From assembly GCA_024103385.1 (NCBI GenBank), contig JAGFIT010000067.1, forward strand, positions 1-58,937: 58,937 nt of DNA, in the 5' to 3' direction. The translations under genes were made by a program, and so were the position numbers. Source of the DNA: Vicingus serpentipes. GTDB lineage: Bacteria > Bacteroidota > Bacteroidia > Flavobacteriales_E > Vicingaceae. Shown here piece after piece: positions 38,010-48,252 of this stretch; position 1 is the stretch's first letter; every line of letters starts with the position of its first letter. Below the pieces are notes generated by a model, which saw only the letters and a list, made by a program, of their open reading frames with translations, was not told where the DNA came from and searched no databases.

Positions 38010-38300
38010 TTATATGTTACTGTAAAAATCAATTACATCTCCATCTGTAACAGTAACAATTGCTTTTTTATATTTATTTGTTTTTCCTGAAATCAATCCT
38101 GCTTTGGTAAATTTAGATTTAGATTTTCCAGCGTAGTTCATTGTGTTAACAGTTTCAACAGAAACTCCGTACATTTTCTCTACAGCATTCTTAATTTGAA
38201 TCTTGTTTGCTGTATGATCAACAATAAAACCATAACGATGTAACTTCTCGCTTTGGTCAGTCATTTTTTCTGTAACAACAGGTTTTATTAAAATCTCCAT
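38010..38300 (-). CDS. rplW: Ribosomal protein L23
   Basis: 96 residues; at the tunnel exit, main docking site of trigger factor and SRP. IKPVVTEKMTDQSEKLHRYG and NKIQIKNAVEKMYGVSVETV are typical. One base separates it from rplD. Confidence 0.98.
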   Translation of the reverse strand: MEILIKPVVTEKMTDQSEKLHRYGFIVDHTANKIQIKNAVEKMYGVSVETVNTMNYAGKSKSKFTKAGLISGKTNKYKKAIVTVTDGDVIDFYSNI

Positions 38301-38301
38301 C

Positions 38302-38931
38302 TTATTTACTTAAAATATTTTCAATTGTTTCAATTGAGCTTTCAGCTAAAATTACACTTCCTGCATTCATTAAATCATAAGTATTTATATCCGAAGCAGT
38401 TACAACTTTAGCCCCCTTTAAATTTCGGGACGACAAATATACATTTTTATTTGACTCAGAAAGCACTAAAAGTGATTTTTTATTTGCAACCCCTAAATTA
38501 TTTAATAACTCGGTGTACTTTTTAGTTTCTGGAGCATCGAATGAAAAATCCTCTAAAACAATGATAGCCTTATCTTTAGCCTTGTATGTTAAAGCTGATT
38601 TACGAGCTAATCTTTTTTGTTTTACATTCAGTTTAAATTCATAATCTCTTGGTCTTGGCCCAAACACTCTACCACCACCCTTAAATAATGGATTTTTAAT
38701 ATCTCCTGCTCTTGCTGTTCCTGTCCCTTTTTGCTTTTTAATCTTTCGAGTACTCCCTTTAACTTCTCCTCTTTCTTTTGCTTTGTGAGTACCTTGTCTT
38801 TGATTAGCTAAATATTGTTTAACATCCAAATAAATAGCGTGATCATTTGGTTCTATAGCGAAAACATTCTTATTTAAAGACACTTTCTTCGTGGTATCTT
38901 TTCCGCTAATATTTTTTACAACTAATTCCAT
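38302..38931 (-). CDS. rplD: Ribosomal protein L4
   Basis: 209 residues. The extended loop that reaches the exit tunnel ([40 protein letters not shown]) is conserved. In E. coli L4 autoregulates the S10 operon; no comparable leader was recognised here. Confidence 0.99.
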   Translation of the reverse strand: MELVVKNISGKDTTKKVSLNKNVFAIEPNDHAIYLDVKQYLANQRQGTHKAKERGEVKGSTRKIKKQKGTGTARAGDIKNPLFKGGGRVFGPRPRDYEFKLNVKQKRLARKSALTYKAKDKAIIVLEDFSFDAPETKKYTELLNNLGVANKKSLLVLSESNKNVYLSSRNLKGAKVVTASDINTYDLMNAGSVILAESSIETIENILSK

Positions 38932-38950
38932 AATATCTATTCCTCCCTAT

Positions 38951-39565
38951 TTATTTTTCAATTAATACAAAAGAACCTTTAGCGCCAGGAACTGATCCTT
39001 TAACCACAATTAAATTCTTATCAGAATATACTTTAATTACCTGAAGATTTTGTTGCATTACTCTATCTCCACCCGTTCTTCCTGCCATCTTCATTCCTTT
39101 CATTACTTTAGAAGGTGTGGATCCAGCACCCAAAGACCCTGGAGCTCTTAGCCTGTTATGTTGACCGTGTGTTGCATCTCCAACACCTCTAAATCCATGT
39201 CTCTTAACAACTCCCTGAAAACCTTTTCCTTTAGATGTTCCAACAACATCAACCCATTCTCCTTCCTCAAATAAGTCAACAGTAATTGCGTCACCTAAAT
39301 TTTTATCTTCAAATCCTTTAAACTCCACTAATTTTCTTTTTGGAGTAATCTTTGCTTTTTTGAAGTGTCCTTGCATTGCTTTTGGAGTATGTTTTTCTTT
39401 CTTTTCCCCATAAGCAAGTTGAACAGCCTCATAGCCATCGGTATCATTCTTTTTGACCTGTGTTACTACACAAGGACCAGCTTCTATCACTGTGCATGGA
39501 ATATTCTTTCCCTCGGCACTGTAGACGCTAGTCATACCTATTTTTTTCCCTATCAATCCTGGCAT
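38951..39565 (-). CDS. rplC: Ribosomal protein L3
   Basis: 204 residues; long extension toward the peptidyl-transferase centre. [40 protein letters not shown] and [20 protein letters not shown] are diagnostic. It is separated from rpsJ by a 135-base spacer that holds a palindromic repeat. Confidence 0.99.
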   Translation of the reverse strand: MPGLIGKKIGMTSVYSAEGKNIPCTVIEAGPCVVTQVKKNDTDGYEAVQLAYGEKKEKHTPKAMQGHFKKAKITPKRKLVEFKGFEDKNLGDAITVDLFEEGEWVDVVGTSKGKGFQGVVKRHGFRGVGDATHGQHNRLRAPGSLGAGSTPSKVMKGMKMAGRTGGDRVMQQNLQVIKVYSDKNLIVVKGSVPGAKGSFVLIEK

Positions 39566-39609
39566 TTTGCTTTGTTTTTATTAATAATTTAACTTTTTAT
39601 CTTTTTTAA

Positions 39610-39658
39610 AATCCCGAAACAACCTTTCGATAAACTCAGGATGCCATTTTTCGGAATT
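39610..39658. repeat. Extragenic palindromic repeat inside the S10 operon (rpsJ-rplC spacer)
   Basis: AATCCCGAAA (39610-39619) pairs with TTTCGGAATT (39649-39658) with one mismatch. Between the arms is TTTCGATAAACTCAGGATGC, whose complement reads GCATCCTGAGTTTATCGAAA, a variant of the dispersed CATxCTGAG..TGTCGAAG family in this window. It lies in the transcribed spacer of an essential operon. Confidence 0.7.
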
Positions 39659-39700
39659 CGTTCGATTAAGGTTTCCAAATAAATTAGAAACAAAATCTCA

Positions 39701-40006
39701 TTACACTTTTATTTCTACATCAACACCACTTGGCAACTCCAATTTCATTAAAGCGTCAACTGTTTTAGAAGAAGAACTGTAAATATCAATTAGCCTCTTG
39801 TAAGCTGATAATTGAAATTGCTCTCTTGCTTTCTTATTAACGTGTGGCGATTTTAAAACTGTAAAAATTCTTTTATGAGTTGGCAATGGAATTGGTCCAC
39901 TAACAATAGCTCCTGTAGTTTTTACTGTTTTAACGATTTTTTCAGCTGATCGATCAACTAAGTTGAAATCGTAAGACTTTAATTTTATTCTAATTTTTTG
40001 GCTCAT
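39701..40006 (-). CDS. rpsJ: Ribosomal protein S10
   Basis: 101 residues; head protein that also acts as NusE in antitermination. [40 protein letters not shown] and [20 protein letters not shown] are diagnostic. 13 bases after fusA. Confidence 0.99.
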   Translation of the reverse strand: MSQKIRIKLKSYDFNLVDRSAEKIVKTVKTTGAIVSGPIPLPTHKRIFTVLKSPHVNKKAREQFQLSAYKRLIDIYSSSSKTVDALMKLELPSGVDVEIKV

Positions 40007-40019
40007 TTCGTTTTATATA

Positions 40020-42125
40020 TTAAGCTTCTACTTTTCCTTTTGCTTTTGCAATTACTTCATCAGCGATATTTTTTGGGCAAGCATCAAAATGTGAAAATTC
40101 CATTGATGATGATGCTCTACCTGAAGACATGGTTCTTAAATCAGTAACATATCCAAACATTTCTGATAAAGGCACCTTTGCTTTTATCACTTTCGCTCCT
40201 GCTCTATCATCCATACCTTCTACTTGACCTCTTCTTCTGTTCAAGTCTCCAACAATATCACCCATACTCTCTTCAGGAGTAACAACTTCTAACTTCATAA
40301 TCGGCTCTAATAATACTGGATTAGCTAAAGGCATAGCGTTTCTATAAGCCATTTTTGCTGCAATTTCAAAAGACAATTGATCAGAGTCGACAGCATGGAA
40401 TGAACCATCTTTTAAGGTCACTTTTAAACTATCCACTGGATAACCAGCTAACACACCCGCTTTCATTGCTTCTTTAAAACCTTTTTCAACAGAAGGAATA
40501 AACTCTCTAGGAATGTTCCCTCCTTTTACTTCATTAACAAACTCTAAGCCTTCTTTCTCTTTATCTTCAACAGGCTCTAATGTAAATACAATATCTGCGA
40601 ATTTACCACGACCACCAGATTGTTTCTTATATACTTCTCTATGATCAACAGTACCATTAATTGTTTCTTTGTAAGCAACCTGAGGCGCTCCTTGATTACA
40701 TTCTACTTTAAACTCTCTTTTTAAACGATCTAAAATAATATCCAAATGTAATTCTCCCATACCACTTAATACTGTTTGACCAGAATCTTCATCTGTATGA
40801 ATAGTTAGCGTAGGATCTTCTTCCGATAATTTACCTAAAGCAACACCCAATTTATCAACATCAGCTTGAGTTTTAGGCTCAATTGCAATACCAATTACTG
40901 GATCTGGGAAATCCATAGACTCCAACACTATTGGATGTTTTTCGTCACATAATGTATCTCCTGTTTTAATATCCTTAAATCCTACTAAAGCAGCAATATC
41001 TCCACATGCTAATTGAGAAATTTGATTTTGCTTATTGGCATGCATTTGGAAAATTCTAGAAATACGTTCTTTATTACCTGTACGAGTATTCAACACATAA
41101 GAACCAGCATCTAATTTTCCAGAATAAGCTCTTGTAAAACATAATCTTCCAACAAAAGGGTCGGTAGCAATTTTAAATGCTAAAGCAGCAAACGGCTCAC
41201 TAAAAGATGGTTTTCTGCTCTCTTTTTCTTCTGTCTTAGGATTAATTCCTTCAATAGCTTCTGTATCTAGTGGTGAAGGTAAAATTTCCATTACCATATC
41301 CAACATTGCCTGAACTCCTTTGTTTTTAAATGCAGAACCACACATCATTGGAACAACTTTTCCCGCAATAGTAGCTTCCCTTAATGCATTTAAAATTTCT
41401 CTTTCTGTTAAAGATTCAGAATCTTCAAAATATTTTTCCATTAAAGATTCATCAAATTCAGCAACCGCTTCCAATAATTCTTCTCTTAATGCTCTTGCTT
41501 CACCAACAATGTCTGCAGGAATTTCAATTTCTTGAAAAGTCATTCCTTGATCTTCTTCATTCCATGTGATTCCTCGAAAGTTAATCAAATCAACCACCCC
41601 TTTAAAATCATCCTCTGCACCAATATTTAATTGTAATGGTAAAGCATGGCTTCCTAACATTTGTTTTACCTGACGACAAACATTTAAGAAATCTGCACCA
41701 GAACGATCCATTTTATTTACAAATCCTATTCTAGGAACATTATAATTATTAGCTAATCTCCAGTTAGTTTCTGACTGTGGCTCAACACCATCAACAGCAC
41801 TAAATAAGAATACTAATCCATCTAAAACTCTTAATGACCTATTTACCTCAACCGTAAAATCAACGTGACCAGGAGTATCAATAATATTTACGTGATAATC
41901 TTGCCCTCTGTAAGGCCAAGTTAAAGTTGTAGCAGCTGAAGTAATAGTAATACCTCTTTCTTGCTCTTGCTCCATCCAGTCCATTGTTGCAGCACCATCA
42001 TGTACCTCTCCAATTTTGTGGCTTACTCCACCATAATACAAAATTCTTTCAGTCGTTGTAGTTTTTCCCGCATCAATATGTGCAGCAATCCCTATATTTC
42101 TTGTGTATTTTAAATCTCTTGCCAT
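40020..42125 (-). CDS. fusA: Elongation factor G
   Basis: 701 residues, complete translocase GTPase. G1 is AHIDAGKT at 15-22, G3 is DTPGHVDF, G4 is NKMD; domains II to V follow ([13 protein letters not shown] loop in [20 protein letters not shown], and the tip region [13 protein letters not shown] [20 protein letters not shown]). It sits between rpsG and rpsJ; tuf, often next to it in other bacteria, is missing from this cluster. Confidence 0.99.
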   Translation of the reverse strand: MARDLKYTRNIGIAAHIDAGKTTTTERILYYGGVSHKIGEVHDGAATMDWMEQEQERGITITSAATTLTWPYRGQDYHVNIIDTPGHVDFTVEVNRSLRVLDGLVFLFSAVDGVEPQSETNWRLANNYNVPRIGFVNKMDRSGADFLNVCRQVKQMLGSHALPLQLNIGAEDDFKGVVDLINFRGITWNEEDQGMTFQEIEIPADIVGEARALREELLEAVAEFDESLMEKYFEDSESLTEREILNALREATIAGKVVPMMCGSAFKNKGVQAMLDMVMEILPSPLDTEAIEGINPKTEEKESRKPSFSEPFAALAFKIATDPFVGRLCFTRAYSGKLDAGSYVLNTRTGNKERISRIFQMHANKQNQISQLACGDIAALVGFKDIKTGDTLCDEKHPIVLESMDFPDPVIGIAIEPKTQADVDKLGVALGKLSEEDPTLTIHTDEDSGQTVLSGMGELHLDIILDRLKREFKVECNQGAPQVAYKETINGTVDHREVYKKQSGGRGKFADIVFTLEPVEDKEKEGLEFVNEVKGGNIPREFIPSVEKGFKEAMKAGVLAGYPVDSLKVTLKDGSFHAVDSDQLSFEIAAKMAYRNAMPLANPVLLEPIMKLEVVTPEESMGDIVGDLNRRRGQVEGMDDRAGAKVIKAKVPLSEMFGYVTDLRTMSSGRASSSMEFSHFDACPKNIADEVIAKAKGKVEA

Positions 42126-42145
42126 TTTCTTTAGGATTATCTTGT

Positions 42146-42616
42146 TTAGAATCTAAAATGAGAGAATGCTTTATTTGCATCTGCCATTCTATGGGTATCT
42201 TCTTTCTTTTTAAATGCTGCTCCTTCCTCTTTGAATCCGGCAATAATTTCTCCTGCCAACTTTTGATCCATTGATTTTTCATTTCTCTTTCTAGCATATC
42301 CTATTAACCATTTCATCCCCATAGAAACTTTTCTTTCTTCTCTAATAGGTTGTGGAATCTGAAATGTTGCTCCACCAATCCTTCTACTTCTTACCTCTAC
42401 TCCAGGAGTTATATTAATTAAAGCTTTCTTGAACACCTCTAAAGCGTCTTCTTCTTTAATTTTTTCACTAACAATATCCAGCGCGTTGTAAAAAACATTA
42501 AATGCAACACTCTTCTTACCATCCAACATCAAATTGTTAACAAACTGTGTTACCAGTTTATCGTTAAACTTTGGGTCGGGAAGTAATACTCTCTTTTTTG
42601 CTCTTGACTTTCTCAT
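42146..42616 (-). CDS. rpsG: Ribosomal protein S7
   Basis: 156 residues; nucleates assembly of the 30S head. [40 protein letters not shown] and [20 protein letters not shown] C terminus ([16 protein letters not shown]) are diagnostic. In E. coli it represses the str operon. Confidence 0.99.
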   Translation of the reverse strand: MRKSRAKKRVLLPDPKFNDKLVTQFVNNLMLDGKKSVAFNVFYNALDIVSEKIKEEDALEVFKKALINITPGVEVRSRRIGGATFQIPQPIREERKVSMGMKWLIGYARKRNEKSMDQKLAGEIIAGFKEEGAAFKKKEDTHRMADANKAFSHFRF

Positions 42617-42655
42617 TTTTTTATATCAATACTTAGAATTATATCTCTTTTAAGA

Positions 42656-43033
42656 TTATTTGCTCTTTGGTCGTTTTGTACCATACTTTGATCTTCTTTG
42701 TGTTCTACCATCAACTCCGGCAGTATCCAAAGCACCTCTTACCACATGGTATCTAACCCCTGGCAAATCTTTCACTCTTCCACCTCTTACTAAAACAATA
42801 GAGTGTTCTTGCAAGTTATGACCTTCTCCACCTATATAGGCATTTACTTCATTGCCGTTTGTCAATCTTACCCTAGCAACTTTTCTCATTGCTGAATTCG
42901 GTTTCTTTGGTGTTGTTGTATAAACTCTAACACAAACACCTCTTCTTTGTGGACAAGAATCTAAAGCTGCAGACTTACTCGTTTTAACAAGTTTAGTTCT
43001 TCCTTTTCTTACTAATTGTTGTATAGTTGGCAT
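42656..43033 (-). CDS. rpsL: Ribosomal protein S12
   Basis: 125 residues; decoding-centre protein and first gene of the whole cluster. TPKKPNSA at 41-48 carries the Lys residues whose mutation gives streptomycin resistance; they are wild type here. [20 protein letters not shown] holds the Asp that is methylthiolated in many bacteria. Its promoter and a leader hairpin lie immediately upstream. Confidence 0.99.
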   Translation of the reverse strand: MPTIQQLVRKGRTKLVKTSKSAALDSCPQRRGVCVRVYTTTPKKPNSAMRKVARVRLTNGNEVNAYIGGEGHNLQEHSIVLVRGGRVKDLPGVRYHVVRGALDTAGVDGRTQRRSKYGTKRPKSK

Positions 43034-43055
43034 AAATAATTATTTATAAATACAT

Positions 43056-43078
43056 ACTCCCCCTAAAAAAAAGGGAGT
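43056..43078 (-). promoter_or_regulatory. Hairpin at the predicted 5' end of the rpsL transcript
   Basis: ACTCCC (43056-43061) and GGGAGT (43073-43078) form a perfect 6-bp stem enclosing CCT and an A run on this strand. It directly follows the proposed -7 box, so it would be the first structure of the ribosomal mRNA. It could stabilise the message or be a protein-binding site; no T run, so not a terminator. Confidence 0.45.
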
Positions 43079-43079
43079 G

Positions 43080-43109
43080 CAAAAATACAATTAATTTTCA
43101 CAATACCAA
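43080..43109 (-). promoter_or_regulatory. Promoter of the str-S10-spc-alpha cluster
   Basis: On the minus strand TTG (43109-43107) and TATTTTTG (43087-43080) are spaced by 19 bases and fit the Bacteroidota -33 / TAnnTTTG pattern. The predicted start of transcription is about 40 bases before the rpsL ATG. Confidence 0.55.
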
Positions 43110-43294
43110 TACCTGCATTATTTTTTTCATAAAAAATTACTTCTTCCTGTTTTAGCAATTTTATACCTATTTATATAGAAGGAATAATAAATAAAAAAAA
43201 TGCCACTCCTGTTTAGTCATTTTTCTTATCTCTAAGAATTCATTTTTAAGTGCTTTTATTTATTAACACCATAAGTAATCTAAAGGCATTTTGC

Positions 43295-43302
43295 TATTTT
43301 TG
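43295..43302 (+). promoter_or_regulatory. -7 box directly in front of pcrA
   Basis: TATTTTTG fits TAnnTTTG and ends only four bases before the ATG at 43307. If used, the transcript would be leaderless or nearly so. Confidence 0.4.
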
Positions 43303-43306
43303 AATT

Positions 43307-45634
43307 ATGGATTACCTATCAGAACTAAACGATTCTCAACGCAAAGCAGTAGAAGCAACAGAAGGACCAGTTATGGTTATTGCTGGTGCTGGGTCAGGAA
43401 AAACACGAGTACTTACATACAGAATTGCTCATCTTATTAACAAAGGAGTAGACCCTTTTAATATTTTATCCCTCACATTTACCAATAAGGCTGCTCAGGA
43501 AATGAAAGAGCGAATTGGAAAAATAGTAGGATACTCTGAAGCTCGTAATATATGGATGGGAACATTTCACTCTGTTTTTGCGCGAATTTTAAGAACGGAA
43601 GCTGAAAAAATAGGTTATCCAAAAAACTTTACTATTTACGACACCCAGGACGCTAAAAACTTAATTAAAACCATCTTAAAAGAACAAGGGTTAGATGAGA
43701 AAATTTACAAACCGAACTTAGTCTATAGCCGAATTTCAGCAGCAAAAAACAACTTATTATCTGCTACTGCATACTTAAACAACACCAACATCCAAGCAGA
43801 AGACAGACAAGCTGCCAAACCTAAAATTGGAGAAGTATATAAAATTTACGAAAGCAGGTGTTTTAAGGCTGGAGCTATGGACTTTGATGATTTGTTATTT
43901 AAAACCAACGTTTTACTTCGTGATTTCCCAGATGTTTTAAATGAGTACCAACATCGCTTTAAATATATTTTAGTAGATGAGTATCAAGACACCAACTTCT
44001 CTCAGTATATTATTGTAAAAAAATTAGCTGCAGCTTTTGAAAATGTTTGTGTAGTAGGAGATGATGCCCAAAGTATTTACGCCTTTAGGGGGGCCAACAT
44101 TCAAAACATCTTAAATTTTAAATCTGATTACCCAGATGTTAAAACTTATAAACTAGAAGAGAATTATCGTTCTACTAAAAACATTGTTAACGCAGCCAAT
44201 AGTATCATTAAACACAACAAAGATCAAATTCAAAAGAACGTTTTTACTTCCAATGGAGAAGGAAACAAAATAAAATTACACCGAGCTGCAACAGACAATG
44301 AAGAAGGTAAGGTAGTTGCCAATTTAATTTTTGACACCCAGCTATCTGCTCAAGCACACAATAAAGATTTTGCTATTTTATACCGAACCAATGCGCAATC
44401 AAGAGCAATGGAAGAAGCCTTAAGGAGAAAAAATATTCCTTACAAAATTTATGGAGGACTGTCCTTTTACCAACGTAAAGAAATCAAAGACTTACTGTCC
44501 TACTTTCGATTACTGATTAACCCTAACGATGAAGAAGCGCTTAAAAGAGTAATTAATTATCCTGCTCGTGGAATAGGAAAAACAAGTATAGATAAACTGG
44601 CTATAGCAGCTAACAACCATCAAAAAAGTATTTGGGAGATTGCAACACACCTCAATCAATATAACGTTGGACTAAATGCTGGAACTCAAAATAAAATTGG
44701 TGAATTTATTAACATGATACAAAGTTTTGCCACTCAGCTCAACAGTAAAAATGCTTATGATTTAGGAAACGAGATAGCTTCAACAACTGGTATATTAAAA
44801 GAATTATATGCTGACAGAACTCCTGAGGGGATTAGTCGTTATGAAAACATACAAGAATTGTTAAACGGCTTAAAAGAGTTTACTGAAACTGAAAACGATC
44901 CCGATAGCCATCGGGAAGAAGATGTTACCACTAAAGGATTACCTGAGTTTTTACAAGATGTAGCTTTATTGACAAATGCGGATAACGAAAAAGACGAAGA
45001 TAAAGACAAGGTTACGTTAATGACTATCCACTCTGCCAAAGGATTAGAGTTTCCTTATGTTTTTGTTGTAGGCTTAGAAGAAAACTTATTTCCTTCACAA
45101 ATGTCGCTCACTTCTCGTGCTGATTTAGAAGAAGAAAGAAGACTGTTTTATGTTGCCTTAACAAGAGCTGAAAAAGAAGTGCACCTTTCTTTTGCATCTT
45201 CAAGGTACCGATGGGGAAGTTTGATTTTTTGTGAACCTAGCCGATTTATTGAAGAAATTGATGATTCCTTGTTAGAGTATACTTTTCAAAAAGGGGCTAC
45301 TTTTCAAGATACACCTACTACTAATTATGACAATGATTATTCCTCTCCAAAAAGTTATCCTAAAAAAAATACCCTACCGAAAAAGAAAAATCAACCTCCA
45401 AAAGTGATACATACCACTCCTAAAAATTTAACTAAAATTTCTCATGCAACTTCTATCTCAACTCAGGGTAGCGCAAACGATTTAGACCTTCAAAAGGGAA
45501 TGATGGTTAATCATCAAAAATTTGGCAACGGTGTTATTGAAGCAATAGATAATGGTAAGGCCACCATTAATTTTCAAAACATCGGCAACAAACAATTGCT
45601 ACTTAAATTTGCAAAACTTAGCATCATAAAATAA
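43307..45634 (+). CDS. pcrA: UvrD/PcrA-type superfamily 1 DNA helicase
   Basis: 775 residues. Walker A AGAGSGKT at 26-33 (motif I), DEYQDTN (motif II), GDDAQSIYAFRGA (III), EENYRSTKNI (IV), and TIHSAKGLEFPYVFVVGLEE plus EERRLFYVALTRA (V and VI) are all present. A flexible Lys/Pro-rich linker leads to a small C-terminal Tudor-like domain (MMVNHQKFGNGVIEAIDNGK) that in PcrA/UvrD binds RNA polymerase. It acts 3'-5' in nucleotide-excision and replication repair. Divergent from the ribosomal cluster. uvrD would be an equally acceptable symbol. Confidence 0.95.
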   Translation: MDYLSELNDSQRKAVEATEGPVMVIAGAGSGKTRVLTYRIAHLINKGVDPFNILSLTFTNKAAQEMKERIGKIVGYSEARNIWMGTFHSVFARILRTEAEKIGYPKNFTIYDTQDAKNLIKTILKEQGLDEKIYKPNLVYSRISAAKNNLLSATAYLNNTNIQAEDRQAAKPKIGEVYKIYESRCFKAGAMDFDDLLFKTNVLLRDFPDVLNEYQHRFKYILVDEYQDTNFSQYIIVKKLAAAFENVCVVGDDAQSIYAFRGANIQNILNFKSDYPDVKTYKLEENYRSTKNIVNAANSIIKHNKDQIQKNVFTSNGEGNKIKLHRAATDNEEGKVVANLIFDTQLSAQAHNKDFAILYRTNAQSRAMEEALRRKNIPYKIYGGLSFYQRKEIKDLLSYFRLLINPNDEEALKRVINYPARGIGKTSIDKLAIAANNHQKSIWEIATHLNQYNVGLNAGTQNKIGEFINMIQSFATQLNSKNAYDLGNEIASTTGILKELYADRTPEGISRYENIQELLNGLKEFTETENDPDSHREEDVTTKGLPEFLQDVALLTNADNEKDEDKDKVTLMTIHSAKGLEFPYVFVVGLEENLFPSQMSLTSRADLEEERRLFYVALTRAEKEVHLSFASSRYRWGSLIFCEPSRFIEEIDDSLLEYTFQKGATFQDTPTTNYDNDYSSPKSYPKKNTLPKKKNQPPKVIHTTPKNLTKISHATSISTQGSANDLDLQKGMMVNHQKFGNGVIEAIDNGKATINFQNIGNKQLLLKFAKLSIIK

Positions 45635-45639
45635 ATAAT

Positions 45640-45647
45640 TACTTTTG
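45640..45647 (+). promoter_or_regulatory. Likely -7 box of the DUF4290-murA unit
   Basis: TACTTTTG matches TAnnTTTG, 30 bases before the ATG at 45678 and just after the pcrA stop. No -33 box at the expected spacing was seen. Confidence 0.4.
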
Positions 45648-45677
45648 CGGGTATCAAAACCGAATGAAATAAGATAA

Positions 45678-46340
45678 ATGGAACAGACTGAAAAAGATTA
45701 CAACACGAGAAGACCTCAAATGATTATTCCTGAATATGGAAGGAACATTCAAAAAATGGTGGCGCATACTAAAACTCTTAAAGATAAAGAGGAAAGAAAT
45801 AAAATTGCGAATGCCATTATTAGTGTGATGGGACAATTAAATCCTCACCTTAGAGATATTGCCGATTTTAAGCATAAATTATGGGATCACTTGTTCATCA
45901 TATCCAACTTTGAATTAGATGTAGATTCTCCATACCCTATTCCTGACAAAGAAACCATTTTCGAGAAACCTGAAAAAATGGATTATCCTACAAAAAAAAT
46001 AAAATTTAAACACTACGGAAAATCTGTTGAAGACTTGATTAATGTTGCAATAACTTTTGAGGAAGGTGATGAGAAAAAAGCATTAATTGAAACGATTGTC
46101 AATTTGATGAAAAAGTCTTACTTGACTTTTAATAGAGATTCTGTTGATGATGATTTAATTATTGCTGATTTAAAAACGTTATCCAATAACCAACTAAACA
46201 TCAATGATAGCTTCTCTTTGGTTTCCACTAATGAAGTTTTGGCAATGTCTAAAAAGAAAAGAAGCAACTCTTCTAATTCTAAACACCAGAAAAACAACAA
46301 TCGTCCTAAACAAAATAACTACAAAAAAAAGAGGTATTAA
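45678..46340 (+). CDS. DUF4290-family protein
   Basis: 220 residues, cytoplasmic, helical. The conserved N-terminal block DYNTRRPQMIIPEYGRNIQK and PHLRDIADFKHKLWDHLFII are typical of this Bacteroidota-specific family. The last 35 residues are a basic, Asn/Lys/Ser-rich tail (KKKRSNSSNSKHQKNNNRPK) that might bind nucleic acid. The stop directly abuts the murA start (TAA ATG), so the pair is co-transcribed; the pairing with murA is common in the phylum. Function unknown. Confidence 0.85.
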   Translation: MEQTEKDYNTRRPQMIIPEYGRNIQKMVAHTKTLKDKEERNKIANAIISVMGQLNPHLRDIADFKHKLWDHLFIISNFELDVDSPYPIPDKETIFEKPEKMDYPTKKIKFKHYGKSVEDLINVAITFEEGDEKKALIETIVNLMKKSYLTFNRDSVDDDLIIADLKTLSNNQLNINDSFSLVSTNEVLAMSKKKRSNSSNSKHQKNNNRPKQNNYKKKRY

Positions 46341-47648
46341 ATGGCAACATTTCAAATTAAAGGAGGCAACCAATTAAAAGGAGAATTAACTCCACAAGGG
46401 GCAAAAAATGAAGCATTGCAAGTGGTTTGTGCTGTTGTTTTGACCAACGAAAAAGTAACCCTTAAAAACCTTCCTGATATTAGAGATGTTAACTTTTTAA
46501 TTGATTTATTAGAAGAATTAGGTGTAAAAGTAGAACGTGCTGGAAATGGTACCGTCCATTTTCAAGCCAACAACATTAATTTAGATTACCTTCAAAGTGA
46601 AGCTTTTAGAAAAAGAGCTGCTTCTTTGAGAGGTTCCGTGATGATAATGGGACCGCTTTTATCTCGCTTTAAAAAAGCATTCATGCCAAAACCTGGTGGA
46701 GATAAAATTGGAGCAAGACCACTTGATACCCATTTTTTAGGTTTCTCTAAGTTAGGAGCAACTTACACTTACGACCATAAAACGAGCATCTATAGCTTAG
46801 AGGGGAAAAACCTAGAAGGAAAATACATTTTATTAGATGAACCTTCTGTAACTGGTACAGCCAATATCTTAATGACTGCCGTAATGGCTAAAGGAGAAAC
46901 TACCATTTACAATGCTGCTTGCGAGCCTTATTTACAACAACTTTGTGACATGCTAAACAGCATGGGGGCAAAAATTACGGGGGTAGGTTCCAATTTATTA
47001 AAAATTGAAGGAGTTAATGAACTTGGTGGTTGTACTCACCGTTTATTACCTGATTTTATTGAAGTAGGTTCTTTTATTGGATTAGCTGCTACCACACAAT
47101 CTGAAATTACCATCAAAAACTGTAGAGTAGATATGTTGGGAAGAATTCCTGACACCTTTAGAAGACTAGGTATTCAATTAGAGATAAAAGATGACGATAT
47201 TTATATTCCTGCTCAATCTCATTATGAAATACAACGGATGATTGATGGCTCTATATCAACGATATATGATGCTCCATGGCCAGGCTTTACACCCGATTTA
47301 TTAAGTATTGTATTGGTAACTGCCATACAAGCAAAAGGAACCGTATTGATTCACCAAAAAATGTTTGATAGTCGATTATTTTTTATTGACCGACTAAAAG
47401 ACATGGGAGCACAAATTATATTGTGTGATCCACACCGAGCAACTGTAATCGGTATCAATAGAGATTACAACTTAAGATCAACGTCCATGTCTTCTCCAGA
47501 TATTCGTGCTGGTGTTTCTTTATTAATTGCTGCGCTTTCTGCGGAAGGAACGAGCACCATTCATAACATTGAACAAATTGACAGAGGATACCAATACATT
47601 GATACTCGATTAAACGCCTTGGGTGCTGAGATTAAGCGTATAGATTAA
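46341..47648 (+). CDS. murA: UDP-N-acetylglucosamine 1-carboxyvinyltransferase, Cys-to-Asp active-site form
   Basis: 435 residues, full length. It transfers enolpyruvate from PEP to UDP-GlcNAc, first committed step of peptidoglycan synthesis. K22-N23 (GAKNEAL) are the conserved substrate-binding pair. In the active-site loop the usual Cys of GGCxIGARP is replaced by Asp121 (KPGGDKIGARPLDTH). Asp supports catalysis but is not alkylated by fosfomycin, so the enzyme is predicted to be naturally insensitive. It starts immediately after the DUF4290 stop codon. Confidence 0.97.
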   Translation: MATFQIKGGNQLKGELTPQGAKNEALQVVCAVVLTNEKVTLKNLPDIRDVNFLIDLLEELGVKVERAGNGTVHFQANNINLDYLQSEAFRKRAASLRGSVMIMGPLLSRFKKAFMPKPGGDKIGARPLDTHFLGFSKLGATYTYDHKTSIYSLEGKNLEGKYILLDEPSVTGTANILMTAVMAKGETTIYNAACEPYLQQLCDMLNSMGAKITGVGSNLLKIEGVNELGGCTHRLLPDFIEVGSFIGLAATTQSEITIKNCRVDMLGRIPDTFRRLGIQLEIKDDDIYIPAQSHYEIQRMIDGSISTIYDAPWPGFTPDLLSIVLVTAIQAKGTVLIHQKMFDSRLFFIDRLKDMGAQIILCDPHRATVIGINRDYNLRSTSMSSPDIRAGVSLLIAALSAEGTSTIHNIEQIDRGYQYIDTRLNALGAEIKRID

Positions 47649-47718
47649 GCAGTGTCTTTTGGTTTACATTTTGTGCCCTCTATTTTTAATAACTTTACGA
47701 TAACCAAGAAAAGAATAA

Positions 47719-48252
47719 ATGAAAACACTAATGAAATTTAAGTCACTCCTATATTTGATCATCATCATTTTAATTACTGCTGGCTTTATTTACAAGCAAA
47801 ATACAACATTAGCGATTGGAACCAAAGCTCCCGAGTTGGCATACAATTCCCCTGCAGGAAAAGAAATAAAACTATCTTCCTTAAAAGGAAAAGTGGTATT
47901 AATTGATTTTTGGGCATCATGGTGTGGACCATGCAGAAGAGAAAACCCCTCTTTAGTAAAGGCTTACAACAACTATAAGGACAAAAAATTTGTAAATGGA
48001 AATGGATTTACTATTTACAGCTATTCTTTGGATCAAGATAAAAATAGATGGGTAGCTGCTATTGCTCAAGACCAACTAATTTGGCCCTATCACACCAGTG
48101 ATTTAAAAGGCTGGGGAGCTGAAGGAGGTAAATTGTATAGAGTTGCTTCTATTCCAACCAATTACTTAGTTGATGGTAAAGGAACCATTATTGCCAAGAA
48201 TTTACGTGGATATATGCTTGAACAAGAGTTAGAAAAGCATCTTAAGAAGTAA
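47719..48252 (+). CDS. TlpA-family thioredoxin-like membrane-anchored protein
   Basis: 177 residues. One N-terminal membrane helix (about 8-24) anchors a periplasmic thioredoxin fold of the AhpC/TSA-Redoxin (TlpA/ResA) type. The active site is WASWCGPC with C69 and C72; the cis-Pro loop is VASIPTNYLVDGKGTI. Such proteins reduce disulfides of extracytoplasmic proteins, for example during cytochrome c maturation. The partner is unknown. Confidence 0.9.
   Translation: MKTLMKFKSLLYLIIIILITAGFIYKQNTTLAIGTKAPELAYNSPAGKEIKLSSLKGKVVLIDFWASWCGPCRRENPSLVKAYNNYKDKKFVNGNGFTIYSYSLDQDKNRWVAAIAQDQLIWPYHTSDLKGWGAEGGKLYRVASIPTNYLVDGKGTIIAKNLRGYMLEQELEKHLKK

Noticed and set aside
24683..43033. Missing genes in the ribosomal cluster
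   Set aside because: The order from rpsL to rplQ is complete; rpmJ was only absent from the list of longer ORFs, and the absence of tuf was noted but not treated as a deletion.
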